Below are positions 21,791 to 34,369 of a DNA stretch of 64,000 bases, in pieces (the stretch's first letter is position 1; each line of letters begins with the position of its first letter). The stretch spans positions 744,001 through 808,000 of the forward strand of contig NC_089442.1 of NCBI RefSeq assembly GCF_026210795.1. The letters run 5' to 3'. The notes beneath the pieces are model-generated. The model was not told the origin of the DNA and did not search any database. It saw nothing but the letters and a program-made list of their open reading frames with translations. Made by a program: the position numbers and the translations under genes. Source of the stretch: Rhizophagus irregularis. Its lineage: Eukaryota; Glomeromycota; Glomeromycetes; Glomerales; Glomeraceae.

Positions 21791-23090
21791 AAGAGTTAAG
21801 TATTATTCTTTGTTGTTAGCAAGGAAGTATAATATTTTGGTTGTAGAATATTTCAATTTACTGTATGTATGCTCAGTGGAGAGGGACTTCTTAAATTTTT
21901 TTGTATTTAAATTATGATTTGTAATTTTTGTTAGCTGGTAGTACCTATTGATAATATGAAAGAAATTGAGAAAACAAATAGGAACTAGTATTTAATAATT
22001 TGGTATAATTTTTTTATGTTAAGTTTTTTACATTATCATAGAAATCTTATTCTGGTTGTCTTCTTACTAGCGCTAATAGTTATCATATCACTAATGCTAA
22101 TTGTTCTTTTATCAGTGCTAGTTGTTGTTTCATTGTTCTGGTTATCATTGTTTTTCATAAATTTTATTTATATATTATGTCTTTAGTAATAATTTACTAT
22201 ATTATTCTGATTGTTTATTTTTACCTTCTGTGTTTATTTCTGATTATCAATATTTTTTATTTACTACATTCTAATGGTTTTATATTTAATGCAATACATT
22301 GTTGCTTAAAATGTTCTTTCCTTTGAGGTGATGCTCGGATTTTTACATATATAAATCAGGATCTTTATAGTTTATATATTCAGCCATAACTTTTTTCATA
22401 ATATATTCAGCAATAATTTTTTTCATAATAATCAGTCAGAACTAGAGTAAAATTAGTTTCCAAAGAAGCTAATACTTTGTGTATCAGTTTATTTTTCTTT
22501 CTAGGCTTTTTTGATTTGTTGTGAGGTAAAGGAATAGTAGCAAGTATAACAAGAAAAAAAAGTAATTAATAAGTAAAAATTAGCCACTTCACAAATGATT
22601 TGGGTATATGGATTCCATAGATGAAAAATATTAATATTAGAAAATTATAAATCCAATATATATTAGATATTGCAAATCAAAAATCAAAAAATTACATTTT
22701 TAACTCCAGGGTGAAGATTGTTAAATGTAGGTTTAGGCTTATTTTTCCTTGTCCATATTTCTTTTCAATTAATTTGTTTATCTTGAGTAGTTTTGGTAAT
22801 TAGCTTACTTTTTAGTAGTTCCTGACTTGTTAAAATTTTACAGGCATGCACAAAATAAAGTGTTTAGAATTTTTTTAATAGATAGAGAAGTTAGATTTTT
22901 TGTTATAAAATTTTTTTAAAAAAAAAGTGAAAAATATTTCTTTTGAGAGTAAAATATATTTTTGAGTTTTTCATATCCTATTGCATGATTACTAACAAAT
23001 ATCACATAAAAATCTGAATGTTTGTAAAAATTTTTAATTAAATTGTGATATTATTTGGAAATTTTAATTGGCATAAAGAATCTTCCATAT
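21791..23090. other. Gene-poor AT-rich DNA
   Basis: No gene. A minus-strand Asn/Thr/Ser-rich run occurs near 22040-22140 and seems simple-sequence derived. Confidence 0.4.
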
Positions 23091-23400
23091 ATGCATTGTC
23101 AGTAAATGCCATGGCTTGTCAAGAACCCTGGAACATATTGGATGATCAAATCCAAGGCTTTCAACATTTACTTTCTCTAATTCCGTTTCAATCCTTTCCC
23201 ATATAGTTTTTTCATAGCCGGCACTTTTACTCTTGAGCTAATCAACATTACATATTAAATGCTTTAAATTTGCATTCGCATCATCAGACCATGTTTTGGC
23301 ATCAATCACAAGAGCTTTCATTCCTGTGAGAATTGTTCCACAATTACTTTTAACTTGTATTGACAGTTTTTCATATGCTACGGATTGTTTTAATAGATAT
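23091..23400 (-). pseudogene. Coding remnant, unknown protein
   Basis: A minus-strand frame of about 100 codons with one nonsense codon reads TILTGMKALVIDAKTWSDD, then after the stop SAGYEKTIWERIETELEKV and CSRVLDKPWHLL. The frame is otherwise continuous and rich in charged residues, so this was once coding. No family is recognised. Confidence 0.4.
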
Positions 23401-23890
23401 GATTTAATGGAATTTTTTTTTGGAATATATTTTCACATGCTTCCATTATACCTTATTCTTCATAATATATTAGTAGAATATTTGTTCAGTTTTTTTTTAT
23501 CTTTTTTTGAGTTCATCTTCTCCAGTTATTGATGTTAATAATATATTACACTGATTCTGTTAATTTTGCTGAGTCATAATTTTATTTGCCTTGCATAATT
23601 ATTAGAAATTTAGCAAATGAATCTCAAAATGGTGTTGATTTATCTAATAACTCAATCTTTTTCAGCTGGATCAAATTTGAGGATAATTATAATACTAATA
23701 ACAGTATATTTTAATATTTTGTCTTTTACAGAATATTCTTGATTTCACCTTCTGTTTCTTTCTTTACTTTTAGCAGCTGTGGAATAATGGAATTGCAAGA
23801 AAGAAATTTTAAATATTTTGAACTAAGTCACTAAGAGATACAGTCATTAAAAATGAAAGATGAAATAATAATTTTTTTTGTGTGTTTATA
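23401..23890. other. Gene-poor AT-rich DNA
   Basis: Nothing recognised. Confidence 0.4.
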
Positions 23891-23903
23891 TTATATGCAC
23901 TAT

Positions 23904-24270
23904 TTATATATCTTTATAGAAACAAGTATTCCATAGAAGGAGTTGGAAAAAGTGATCAAAGTTATCTTCCTTAATTTTGAATTCAATATAATTTATATAA
24001 ATTTCTTCATATATAAAATCTAAATAATATAAATCTTTATTTAAGATTTTAAGATTTTCTTTTTGAATTTGTTTAGAAATTGTTTTTTTTGTCTTCTTTC
24101 CTGATCTTTTGTGCAAGATTCTACCTAATAATAAATTATTTATTAAATAATACTTATTTAAGGATTTTCATGGTTCCTTTAGATTTTTTTCTTAATTCGC
24201 GTAATTTAGGATACTTTTCTTTATCTATTTTATTCCCTTGCTTCATTCTCTTTGTTTTCAAGAAATTCTT
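23904..24270 (-). pseudogene. Lys-rich coding remnant
   Basis: Two minus-strand pieces occur: near 24165-24265 a basic run (KYPKLRELRKKSKGT) ending in a stop, and near 23904-24116 a 70-codon frame (HKRSGKKTKKTISK, then a Tyr/Ile-rich part). They may be remains of one gene. No family is recognised. Confidence 0.25.
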
Positions 24271-25080
24271 GATTGATGCATGCATATTAATTATAATATT
24301 GTAATTATTTTTTATCTCAGTTATACTGTTATTTTTCCTTTCTTTTTCCTAATTATTCCATTTTGTTATTTTATTATTTTGTTTTTTTACTATTTAGAGT
24401 TTAACTTTTTTAAATTCTTACTTTATATTGATGTATTAATAATGTTGGTGTAATATCACATTTTTTAAATATTATTAATAAATTTTTTCGCCATATTATA
24501 GATGAATAGATTTGTGAAAAAAATAATTATTATAAAATAGATTAATATATAATTATTAGATTAAGAGGAATAAAGTTTTCAAAGATACAGGAAATACTTA
24601 TGGATATTTCTGATATAAGAATAATCTTTACTTTGTTGGTGTAACAATTCATGAACTACCCTAATTTAACCAATAAAATTTAATAAATATTGGAGAAATC
24701 AATAAACAGTTAAGAGAAAGAATTCCGGATGTAAGAGATGGTAATAATTTTCCATTGTTTTTTATAATTTGCTAAAATTACTACTATTTTTAATAATTTG
24801 GTAATTATTTTAATGAATGCAACTTAATTTGATTAAAATTTTGAATTTTTTCAACATGATGATAAATAAACAGTGTTTGTTTTTACTGTATCATCATGTA
24901 AAATAACATCATAAATAAATGTATATGTATACCCTATATCATCAATATAGGAAAATATATTTCAGCAGCATTACAATCAGTCTACTTTACCAATCAGAGT
25001 ATATGAATTTCTTTTTAAGCAATAAGGGATTATTATAAATGCATACTGTTGAATTTTCTGATATCATTTATATTTAATTT
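24271..25080. other. Gene-poor AT-rich DNA
   Basis: Nothing recognised. Confidence 0.4.
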
Positions 25081-25290
25081 CAGATAATTATTTTCTAATG
25101 ATTTATTACTAATTTGAAGACTGAGATCATATAATTATTCTATTAACCCTCCAATATACCACCAGTGTAGAGTAAGGAATGCCTCTATATCTTCTCATAA
25201 TGAAGAAGATCTCTATTAACTACTGGTATTGGATAAAGTTACCTTTGTAACTTCTTAGTGGTCTTAGTAGGATGTGAGAAAGATGCAGAT
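25080..25290 (+). repeat. Dispersed repeat copy A
   Basis: This matches 26150-26335 in the same orientation, about 1.07 kb away. It begins AGATAATTATT-TCTAATG and ends near AAGATGCAG. A shared landmark is ACCACCAGTGTAGAGTA. Confidence 0.75.
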
Positions 25291-25384
25291 ATTATTCAAA
25301 AGAATTTTTTTTAAAGAAATATATTATTTTAAAAAAATTGTTTAGATTATAAATTCTTATAAAATAATATATTTATTCATATGA

Positions 25385-25650
25385 TATTCACAAATAATGA
25401 TGAGAGTTGATATAACTTCTAACCATTCTTTATCTTTGATAGGATCAAGTATATTTGAATATATTCCATTATCAATATTTATTATTTTGTTATATTCATC
25501 TTTTCAAAAGTCAGGAATATCTAAATAATATTTTAGAATTACTTGTGATTCTTTATCTGTAATTCTAATATGAAGCCAGATAATATATCTAGAATAAGCA
25601 ACTATACACCAAAACTCAATGTGGCAATTTGTCATATACCATCTGTATTT
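25385..25650 (-). pseudogene. Coding remnant, unknown protein
   Basis: A minus-strand frame with one stop reads CHIEFWCIVAYSRYIIWLH, then RITDKESQVILKYYLDIPDF, a stop, and later DPIKDKEWLEVIS. The sequence is protein-like over about 85 codons. No family is recognised. Confidence 0.4.
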
Positions 25651-26149
25651 CATAAGGAATTTGGACTCTGAACATGCATAGTTCTTCTTTTCTATTTTTT
25701 TGTTTCCTTCTAGCTAATGCCTGAGGATCAAGTAAATAAAGAATATTATAAACTTTTTCTAATCATTTAGAATATGCTCTGTATCTCCTTGATGACCTCA
25801 ATAATGGAAAGGTGTGATAATGGGGATACAGTCTAGTCTTTTTTGATAAAATATTTTTAAATAAGTATTTTATAATATTTCTATTCTATCATTAAAATAT
25901 CTCATTTCTTATAGATTTTCTGCAGTTTTTGTAAGTTCTCTAGATGTTTAAATATTTCTTCATTATTATTTAAAATTTTCTCCTAAATGCATACTGTTCT
26001 TTTATATTATAATTAAATAAAAGTTTATTCATATTAAGCACCATTTAATATGAATAAACCATAAAGAAAAATATATGCTTAGATGTGTAGATGTGGGAGA
26101 GTGAAAGAAAAAGATAAGGTAGTCGCATATTTATGAAATGATTTCTTTT

Positions 26150-26335
26150 ATATTTAATTTTAGATAATTATTCTCTAATGATTTATTACTAATTTGAAAA
26201 CTGAGATCTAATAATTATTCCATTAACCCAACTATATACCACCAGTGTAGAGTAGGGATTGCTTCTGTATCCTACTGGTGGCCTCAGTGCGTGATGGGAA
26301 GGTGTAAGAGAGATGCAGTCACTATTCAATAATGG
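26150..26335 (+). repeat. Dispersed repeat copy B
   Basis: Second copy of the 25080-25290 segment, diverged by point changes and short indels. A third partial echo (GATGACCTCAATAATGGAAAGG) near 25790-25850 resembles its 3' half. Confidence 0.75.
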
Positions 26336-28320
26336 AATATTTTAAAAAGATATATTCTATAATATTTCTATTTTATCATTAAATGCCTTCTATTAAATTT
26401 AACTCACTTAATTCTTTCATTTTCTGATATAATTACAGGTAAAAAATGTGATGATATTAATATAAACACGCATATTTTAAAATATCTATGGCTAATAATA
26501 TAATATATGTATATCAATAGTTGTATAAACCTGCCAATATATCAAATATTCTGATTATTTTGTAATGGATTTTTTGGTAATTTTTGCTAATCTTGTAGTT
26601 AAATTTTGCGTGTATCAAGCTTTTGGCCATCATCAATATGTGAAAATTTCATATAATAATATTGTCTATTTTAAAGTCTGTAATGGTCACACAACAATTT
26701 GATCAAATTTGATACCTTGCATCAATTAAATCTGCAATCTTTTTGAACTCTCTTTCCTTCAATGCTCTGTTCATGAGGTGATTTGTTGTATTGCGCAGAA
26801 CATTGTCCTTCCATCATATAATTCTTTTTTTTTCAGCCAAATTAAATTGGTCACATTATATTACTGCAGTATTACTGCATTGCAAGATCATGATAGATGG
26901 TGTAGAACCAAGTGTAGCAATTCAGTTTTAAACAATGTAACAATTGACAATTATGAATATCATTAATGTAAAATAGATATTTAAAAGCATTTGTTGCATA
27001 ATAGTTTAACTCTTTTTTAAACCTGATGAGTTTATAGATTCTTTCATATTATAAAGACTTGAGTTTTCTTGGGGTTTCTAATAATGTTATAGGATGGGTT
27101 TTTGGTAGTTTGCTGTTCCAACCATGAGGTTTATAGGATCAGAAATTTCCATTGTTTGGTATCAGTCTTAAATTTAGCTGTGAAATCTGCATGAGAATTC
27201 ATGGACATAACAAACCATGAGTATTTTTTGCATATGTAATATGTAAGTCTCAGAGTCTGACCTTTTTTATCATAATATAATTTAACCATTTGGTTATTTT
27301 CCATTTTCTGATTTTCATTTCTTTCAAACTTGTAAGGATAAGGAGGTAGTGAAATTTTTGAAAAATATCAAATAATATGTCTACTATAGAAGTTTTTGCT
27401 TTAGTAATACAATCAAAGGTGAATAATCTAATCTTAAAAAAGTAAAAAAGTTATAAAAGTATTTTAAAATATTGAAATAAGAAAAATTTTGGTGCATTCT
27501 ATGAAAATATAACTAAAAGTGTATGATATACTATGTCAATATATTCAGCTTTTTTTACTCCAGAATTAAAAATGCATGTCTTTAGATGGTAGTAGATTGT
27601 TAAAGAAATGCCTATAATATTTTTGAAGTTAATGGAGTGAGTATTTCATTTTGGATTCTAGTTATTTTTCTCCAGAATCCAAAATGAATGTCTTAAGATC
27701 TATTTTGAACTCTTTGTTTTCTTTCCATTACTTGTTATGATTCTGTTTAAAAAATATTCATGATCAGATTTATATAATCTTTAAATTTTCTTGTAAAATA
27801 AAAGTAAACATCACTGCTCTTTGTATTCTCTTTATTGATCATTTTTAAATAATATTGTCTATTGCATTTTTATTTTTTTTTTCCAAAACTATTCTGAATC
27901 TTTTATGGTCTCTATTATTTTAAATTTGCTATAATAATCTCTTAAATTGTCCAACATATATATATGTAGTATGATGAGAAAGGAAATAATTTTAACAAAG
28001 AATATAATTCCAATAAAATAAAATATTTTTGATTATAAATAAGTTTGAAACCTTCATGTTTGATCTTTAAACTTATTCTATACTAAGTCTTTTCTAAAAT
28101 TAATTTCTAATCATAAAGTCCCAATATTTAGTTTTTTTGAATTGTTTCTATAATGTTCTATAATGTTCTTCAGATAAAACATAAATTTCCAGATTTTTTT
28201 TTAGTGTAACCAAAAGAAAAACATTTGTCTGATGTGAATCCAATGACCAATGGTTATATAAGAATGCTTATTATAAAGTAGTTAAAAAAAAGTGTGGTTG
28301 TCATTTGTTTTCAATACTCC
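26336..28320. other. Gene-poor AT-rich DNA
   Basis: No intact gene. A broken minus-strand coding-like piece lies near 26690-26810 (RALKEREFKKIADLIDARY). Nothing else recognised. Confidence 0.35.
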
Positions 28321-28334
28321 CTTGTAATTCTTAT

Positions 28335-28460
28335 TGCACAAACGACTTTTGTGAAGACTTAATAATTGCAAAATCTTCACGAATTTTAACTCCTTCTTGA
28401 AGTTCTTGTACCTCTTGGTTCAACTGCCCTATTTCTTGACAAAGCTCTTTATTTTGGAGG
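28335..28460 (-). pseudogene. Coiled-coil coding remnant
   Basis: A minus-strand frame of about 36 codons reads CQEIGQLNQEVQELQEGV then KIREDFAIIKSSQKS, an amphipathic heptad-like helix, and then meets a stop. It is a fragment of an unidentified coiled-coil protein. Confidence 0.35.
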
Positions 28461-28464
28461 AAAA

Positions 28465-29195
28465 TTCAGATGCAGGTTGTACCATCTAATTCTCAACAAA
28501 GTGTGACAAGAATAGATTATAAATGGGTGTCACAACTCACAAAATTGATTCTCTGAAATTAACCAACAGTAATTAAAACAGTTTTCTTCTTTAGCTACTA
28601 AATATGTAAATGAATGGACTATATATGAGTTTATTTATAGTTTTTAAATTGTATTTCAACAAACAAATCTATTCAATTTAATATTGATTTTACAAATCTT
28701 GTCAAACCTAATTTTAACTTAGAGGTGCTGTAATAATGACTTCTTTTCCTTCTAGTCAGGTATCTTATAACTTGATTTAAATTAATATATCATACAATTG
28801 CTGAGATATTATTGATATTTTAGTTTGTATATTGAAAATTAATTGGTAAATCTGATACTACTAAACGTATTATCATTGATGTAAGTTCTATCTAGAATTA
28901 TTTAATTATATTTTCCATTTATTTTTGCCATTTATAGGTAATAAAATCCATTATAAATCTAAAATTGTTCTTTGGAATCAACTATTCATATTCAAGTTAT
29001 GTTATCTGCAAAAGGATGTAAATAGGATATTTAAATTTTATTTTCAATAAATCTATATAATATATAAGTCTGAAAATATTTCAAGAGAATTTTGTCTTTA
29101 TATATACAGTATATGTTTGTTATATTTAAATCGTTGAAATTTTCATACACTCTTCATATATCCAAATTTATAATGCATATTAACTATATTATGAA
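28465..29195. other. Gene-poor AT-rich DNA
   Basis: Nothing recognised. Confidence 0.4.
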
Positions 29196-29204
29196 ATGTT
29201 CCCT

Positions 29205-29340
29205 TTTCTTGTCAATCATATATTGATTTCTATCTAAGTGAGAGAGATTGAAGCCATATATGTCTGCGCCGATTCTTAATCGACTATACTGCTTGATTTT
29301 GGAATTAATCACAATATCGTTGCTTGGACCAATCATGAGC
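29205..29340 (-). pseudogene. Transposon-like coding remnant
   Basis: A minus-strand frame reads SKIKQYSRLRIGADIYGFN followed by LSHLDRNQYMI. This resembles, from memory only, the C-terminal portion of a family of transposon-like proteins frequent in Rhizophagus. No catalytic region is present. Confidence 0.3.
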
Positions 29341-29344
29341 AATA

Positions 29345-29880
29345 AAAAGTAATGCATATTTTTCTATATCATCAGATAAGGGTTTAAAGTCAAAAGTTCT
29401 TCAATTAAGCTTAATTATGAAGATATATCCAATAAACGAAAAGTAAAAATGGGAATGAAAGTAAATGTGGCTTTTAATAAAAATATAGCAAACAAATTAT
29501 TGAGAATGATTAAAGAGCCAAATTATATAAATAAAAATTGAGTTATCTATTAATATATTTGGTAATGAAATATGTGAATTAATATTTATCAAGTATATTT
29601 GTTCATATTATTATTCCGATAAAAAATTTCATGCATATTTTAGATAGTGATAATAATAAATATAGTAATTCACTGAAGTTTTAAGTGAGAAGAGTTGATA
29701 AGGTTAAATGGACATTAAAAGATTATTGATTGTACTAACTTTAACAATCCTAAATATGGATAATATGACAGCAGGGTACGACAAATATAAGATTACGACA
29801 AATATAAGATGAATTTTATATAACGATATGTAGAAATAAGAAACTTAATGAATTATAGATTTTACAAGGAAATATGTTAT
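29345..29880. other. Gene-poor AT-rich DNA
   Basis: Nothing recognised. Confidence 0.4.
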
Positions 29881-29884
29881 GTTA

Positions 29885-30053
29885 AATATATTCTTTATTG
29901 CTCTCTTCAAAATCAATATATTGATATTCTTGATTAATAAACTCAGTCTTTGCATATTGACAATGCTTAATTCCTTGGTATTTGTATTTCAATAAATGGA
30001 CAGTCTTTGATTGAAATGCATCAACCTGATCCGTTTGTTGAGTATTGTATCTA
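29885..30053 (-). pseudogene. Possible terminal exon of a decayed transposon-like gene
   Basis: After a good acceptor (TTTTACTCTTAG) the minus strand is open for about 55 codons: YNTQQTDQVDAFQSKTV, then LLKYKYQGIKHCQYAKTE, ending EESNKEYI and TAA. It has no start of its own. It could belong with the remnant at 29205-29340, on the same strand further downstream. Confidence 0.35.
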
Positions 30054-30054
30054 A

Positions 30055-30960
30055 GAGTAAAAATAAGAATATAGAAGTATATGATTGTTTGGTCTAAAAA
30101 GATTATTTTGAATAAGAGAAACTTGTTAATATAAAAATATGAATAAATGGGATATGAATAAAGTGAATGTTTATTATTAATATTGATTATTTGAATAAAT
30201 TACGATTATTTATAATATGTTATAAAATAATTTGCTGATGCAATCAATACAAGTGATTAAAATTTATATTAACGCTAAGGTGTATTTGGGATAATTTTCA
30301 TACATAAGATTAGATGGGAGAAATTTTTTTTTTTTTAAGAATAAAAACTTGTTGAGAAAATTTTTTTAATGGAATATTAACTTTTCAGTAAAGTAGGTGA
30401 TTAAATATAAGCGTTGAATAGAAGTAAATTTTTTGAGTTGAATAAAAACAAGGGGTTTATATACTGTATACAAAAATGTGGCAGAGCTAAGGGTGACTCG
30501 TGGCGCAATTTTTTTGGCAAAGTTCGGGCTATGCAGAAACAGGGCTCTTACCGAAAATGTAACAAGCGTTAATCTGATTTGAGATATTAGAGATAACTAT
30601 AATATAAAATTTTTCAATTATTTAATTTATTTTTAACCATAAACAGTTTAATAATAATAATTTATTACTTAAATATAATAGATATTATGGCGATTACGTA
30701 TACATTAGTATTTTCTTAAATAAAATATTTATTTGTATATTATTTTCATTATCTGTACAAAATCTCATAATAAAGACCGGTTAATAATATGACATTTGGT
30801 ACATTTGCTGCAAAACATCCCGGTTTGGACCGATCTGAAATAATCTGATGGTATCACAAAAAGGAATAATCATCGACCGCAACCAAATTATGAAAAAAGC
30901 TTCATTGCTAGTTTATTTTGAATGTACCCTTATTTGACAAGTCTAATATACAAAGAAGTT
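30055..30960. other. Gene-poor AT-rich DNA
   Basis: A short GC-richer island near 30480-30560 contains TGGCGCAA and similar words that recur as TGGCGCAG near 1954, 12832 and 62814. It may be an old SINE-like piece. No gene recognised. Confidence 0.35.
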
Positions 30961-30969
30961 TTATATTAT

Positions 30970-31184
30970 AATAGGACCCCGAAATAGGGTAAGGTAGCGA
31001 GCATGCGTATTTTTAACTCAAAAAATCGTGTAGATCCTTCCTTTTTAGATAATTTCTTTAGATAATGCCAATCAAAACTTTATTACCTATTTTAGTAACT
31101 GACTGAGGTTAGCATAATTTCGGCCCTGAAAAACATAATTTTCTGAAATCACTTGACCTTTATATATATATTTCGGGTCCTATT
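30970..31184. mobile_element. MITE with AATAGGACCC ends
   Basis: Inverted ends AATAGGACCCCGAAATA and TATTTCGGGTCCTATT bound 215 bp without an ORF. One base differs between the arms. The flanks are both AT-rich and no convincing target duplication was found, so the superfamily is open. Confidence 0.7.
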
Positions 31185-31663
31185 GTAATTATATAATTAT
31201 TACATACAAAGTCTTAAAACGCTTTATAATTTGCAACATATTCAACATATTGTAAATATACTGCCTATACCAGATAAAAATTAAAATGTTGACGTCATCA
31301 GATGTTTTGCTTTTTTCAAGCAAAAAATAGTTTAACTTTTGGAATTAATCGATATTTTTTTAAGTGTCTTTAATAAGGACGTACTGTATAGATTATGAGA
31401 GGGAAAATAATATGTCGTCATCATATTTATCTATAATTGGAAAATAAATTGTAATTGCATAATAGGTAAATTTTACTATTTTGGAGAAAAAATGTTAAAC
31501 AATATCTCAATAAATTGATTAATAACCTTAGTAACTTTTTGACCTCATGAAAGACGATTAAAGTTATATCTATATATATTTAATTACATAAGATTTATTT
31601 TTTAAAGTGAAGCATAGTTAAAATTCCTGATGATTGCATAATTGGGTAACATGATTTTATTTA

Positions 31664-32935
31664 TTGCTTTTTCCAATAGTAGAAGTTAGAGCTTCTTGCC
31701 GGAAAAAAAAGATTATAAAGTTCAATGAAAAATTCGTGATTTATACCAAGTTTGCAAGTAGTTATAAAGTGAGCGTTTTGCGTCCAAATTTTTTCCGCTC
31801 ATATGATGACATAATACATGATTACTCCTCTCCTGAGGGAGTTCTCATTTCAGTCATTTGACTACATCTCTATTGTGTGCATTTTGATATAAAAAAAATG
31901 AAAGCCCCCTTCTGAGGTGTTTCCACAGGCAAATGAGGCAACCCGCCCTCCCACTCACGAATGGAGCCATTCTTCCACCCAAAATAATTTCAGTTGGAAT
32001 AAAATGACCATATTTCTCAATAATTTCCAAGAATTGTCAAGGCTCTTTCGTTTTGTTTTGGCTCTGAGATAATAGTATTACAGGTGGAAAATATCGTTAA
32101 GGTCGGAGTAAGAGAGAATTTTTTTGCGCTGATGAATTATTATGACACCAAAAATATCATTAACGCGTAAAAATCCTGTTATTAGTAATTCTTATCTTTC
32201 TACTGAAAGTTTGCAAACAAAAATCTAAAAATTGAAAATTTTAATAATAATGTTCAAAGACACTAAAGAATTCCCAATGTTGCTTTATGTTAATGTCTAT
32301 GATGTCTTAATTTCAGATATTAAATCAAACGACTTACACCAAAAAATATCGGAACAACTTACTATCAAATTCTGATCAGGAATTAGATGAAGTCGAAGGG
32401 AAAAGGTTTGTTGAAGGTAGACTCATTGGTTTGATGACTATGAGAATAAAAAACACTGTCAAGAACATATCTGCGAAGAGGTGCTCAGTTCGTACAATTT
32501 GTCTATCGCTGACCCAAACAAACCTATAAAAGAAACATTAAATAAAAGACCAACAAAAGTGGTCTTATCACTTTTGAATCCCATTTCAGTGACATAAATC
32601 TTCTTGGCGCAGATTTTCTGGACCTTTATGATGCCCAACTATTTGCAGACTACGGTAAAAGTTATTTCACAATAAAAATTAAAAACATAACTACTGAAAA
32701 AACAGTTGCGACTTCTATAACCAATACGGCCGATATTAATCCAATAGTTTTTGCAGGGCCTATTGTTATTTTGTTAGTAGTGATTTTAGTGTATTTGTTC
32801 GTCAGGTTTAGGAGAAAAATGACTACACCTTTCCGTGAATTACAAAACTTGCCCAATCCAGAAAAAAGCCTATTAGCAACGAGCAGAACAGGAAGCGGAA
32901 AAGCAAAAAGGGAAGAAAAAGAATCTCAGTAAAAG
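31664..32935 (+). pseudogene. Broken type I membrane-protein gene
   Basis: Coding remnants run along the plus strand. At 31679-31861 a 60-codon piece reads VEVRASCRKKK ... SPEGVLISVI. After an acceptor near 32317 (TTAATTTCAG) come LNQTTYTKKYRNN and DEVEGKRFVEGRLIG. A frame change leads to FDDYENKKHCQEHICEEVL and SIADPNKPIKETL, and a second frame change to SDINLLGADFLDLYDAQLF. A 22-residue hydrophobic segment follows (VFAGPIVILLVVILVYLFV), then a basic cytoplasmic-type tail ending KREEKESQ and TAA at about 32931. At least two frameshifts make it non-functional unless hidden introns explain them. No family is recognised. The layout suggests a single-pass surface protein. Confidence 0.5.
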
Positions 32936-33625
32936 TCTTATTTATTGTTATGATTTATTATTATTCTGAATTTAATATATTCTCTATCAAACTTTCTTTC
33001 TCCATTTCCATTATTCTTCCTTCTTCCACTATTACGTTTTCTATCGCTAATAACTTTTTTAGATACCAAACCTCTTTTTCTTTACTTACTGCTAAATTAA
33101 CGAATCTTTATCTTTTGCAATTATAATATTTTTTTTTTTATTCAAAGTTCAATTGAACAAAAAATTTATTTATTATTTTTCATTGATATACAGTAAGTAG
33201 TCGTCTAATAAAATGAAGGTAATAAAATAATATTGGAAATTGCGCCGGCTTCTAGGCTTTTTACATGGTAGAAATGGCGTTTCTTTCTCACTACTTCATA
33301 CTATTAGCAAGTTGTCATTATTTTTGCAGTCTAACTATTTATTAATTAATTTTACAGTACTAAATTTTGGATCCCTCCGTCATAATAAAAGCTTTTCACG
33401 GTAACTTTCCCAATCTTTTCCTGGTAATTCCACAAATTCCATGAATTCTTGTCATTCTATATTCCTTTAATTATTCGTTAACGTAAATAATATAACTAGA
33501 TTGATAAACACATTTTTTATTAGAACATTACCGAATATGAAGAATTCCTTGATTATATGAATTATTTGAATTTTAGATTTTTTCTCACGTATATATAGGA
33601 TATCTATTGAGTACTCTTCAAATAA
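32936..33625. other. Intergenic DNA
   Basis: No gene recognised; mostly AT-rich. Confidence 0.4.
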
Positions 33626-34130
33626 ATGTCTAACTCGTTATTTCCATCTTTTCACTCTCACTATACAACACAGCTTAACCAACTTCCTCGCTCCATAAAA
33701 AATGACGTCTCACAACTCGAAAATATCCACTAACAATAGAGAGGCGAGTAGTATTCATCCATAAGTGGAAGAATTATGAATCGTGATCTTTTCAATTATA
33801 CAAAGAAAAAGGATCGTCAGCGACTAAAAACAACAGCAAATATGACCCCAGATTGGACTGATATTCTTAACAGGTTAGTTTTATTCGAACAGACTCTTTC
33901 GGAACGAGAAAAAGTGATACAGTAACTGATCGAGAAAATCTGTTGCATCAACGTGAAGATTATTTTACAAAAGAAATGGAATGAGCAAAATTAGAAATTC
34001 AGAAGACGATAACTAACAAGATTAAAATGGAAAACGACGCAGAATCCCAACGTTTCGTTTGCAAGATGAACATGATAGATTCGTAGATGACCTACGTTCA
34101 TTAAATCAAAAATTGGAGGACCAATAATTT
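33626..34130 (+). pseudogene. Decayed coding remnant, possibly gag-like
   Basis: A plus-strand ATG near 33628 reads MSNSLFPSFHSHYTTQLNQL, then stops, and in shifted frames NRDLFNYTKKKDRQRLKTT, DWTDILNR, DRENLLHQREDYFTKE and NKIKMENDAESQRF. The pieces are soluble, charged and coiled-coil prone. Several stops and frame changes. It might belong with the retroelement remains downstream, but that lies on the opposite strand. Confidence 0.35.
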
Positions 34131-34369
34131 CTTCTCGTGAAAGTGCTGTGAGTAAAACCTTAGATATATATGAATTGGTGTTATTTACGTAGAGACGTTG
34201 AGAATGACCCAGAGATTCGAAAAAATACACATTTCGAAGAAGAGAGCAAGATAATTTTTCCTACAATAAAACATTAGGATTAGAAAAATTACAAAAAGCC
34301 GCTATTAAAGCAACCGATCATAGATTATTTTCTGGATTGCGAGGTATATTTAAAAGAACTCATTTATTT

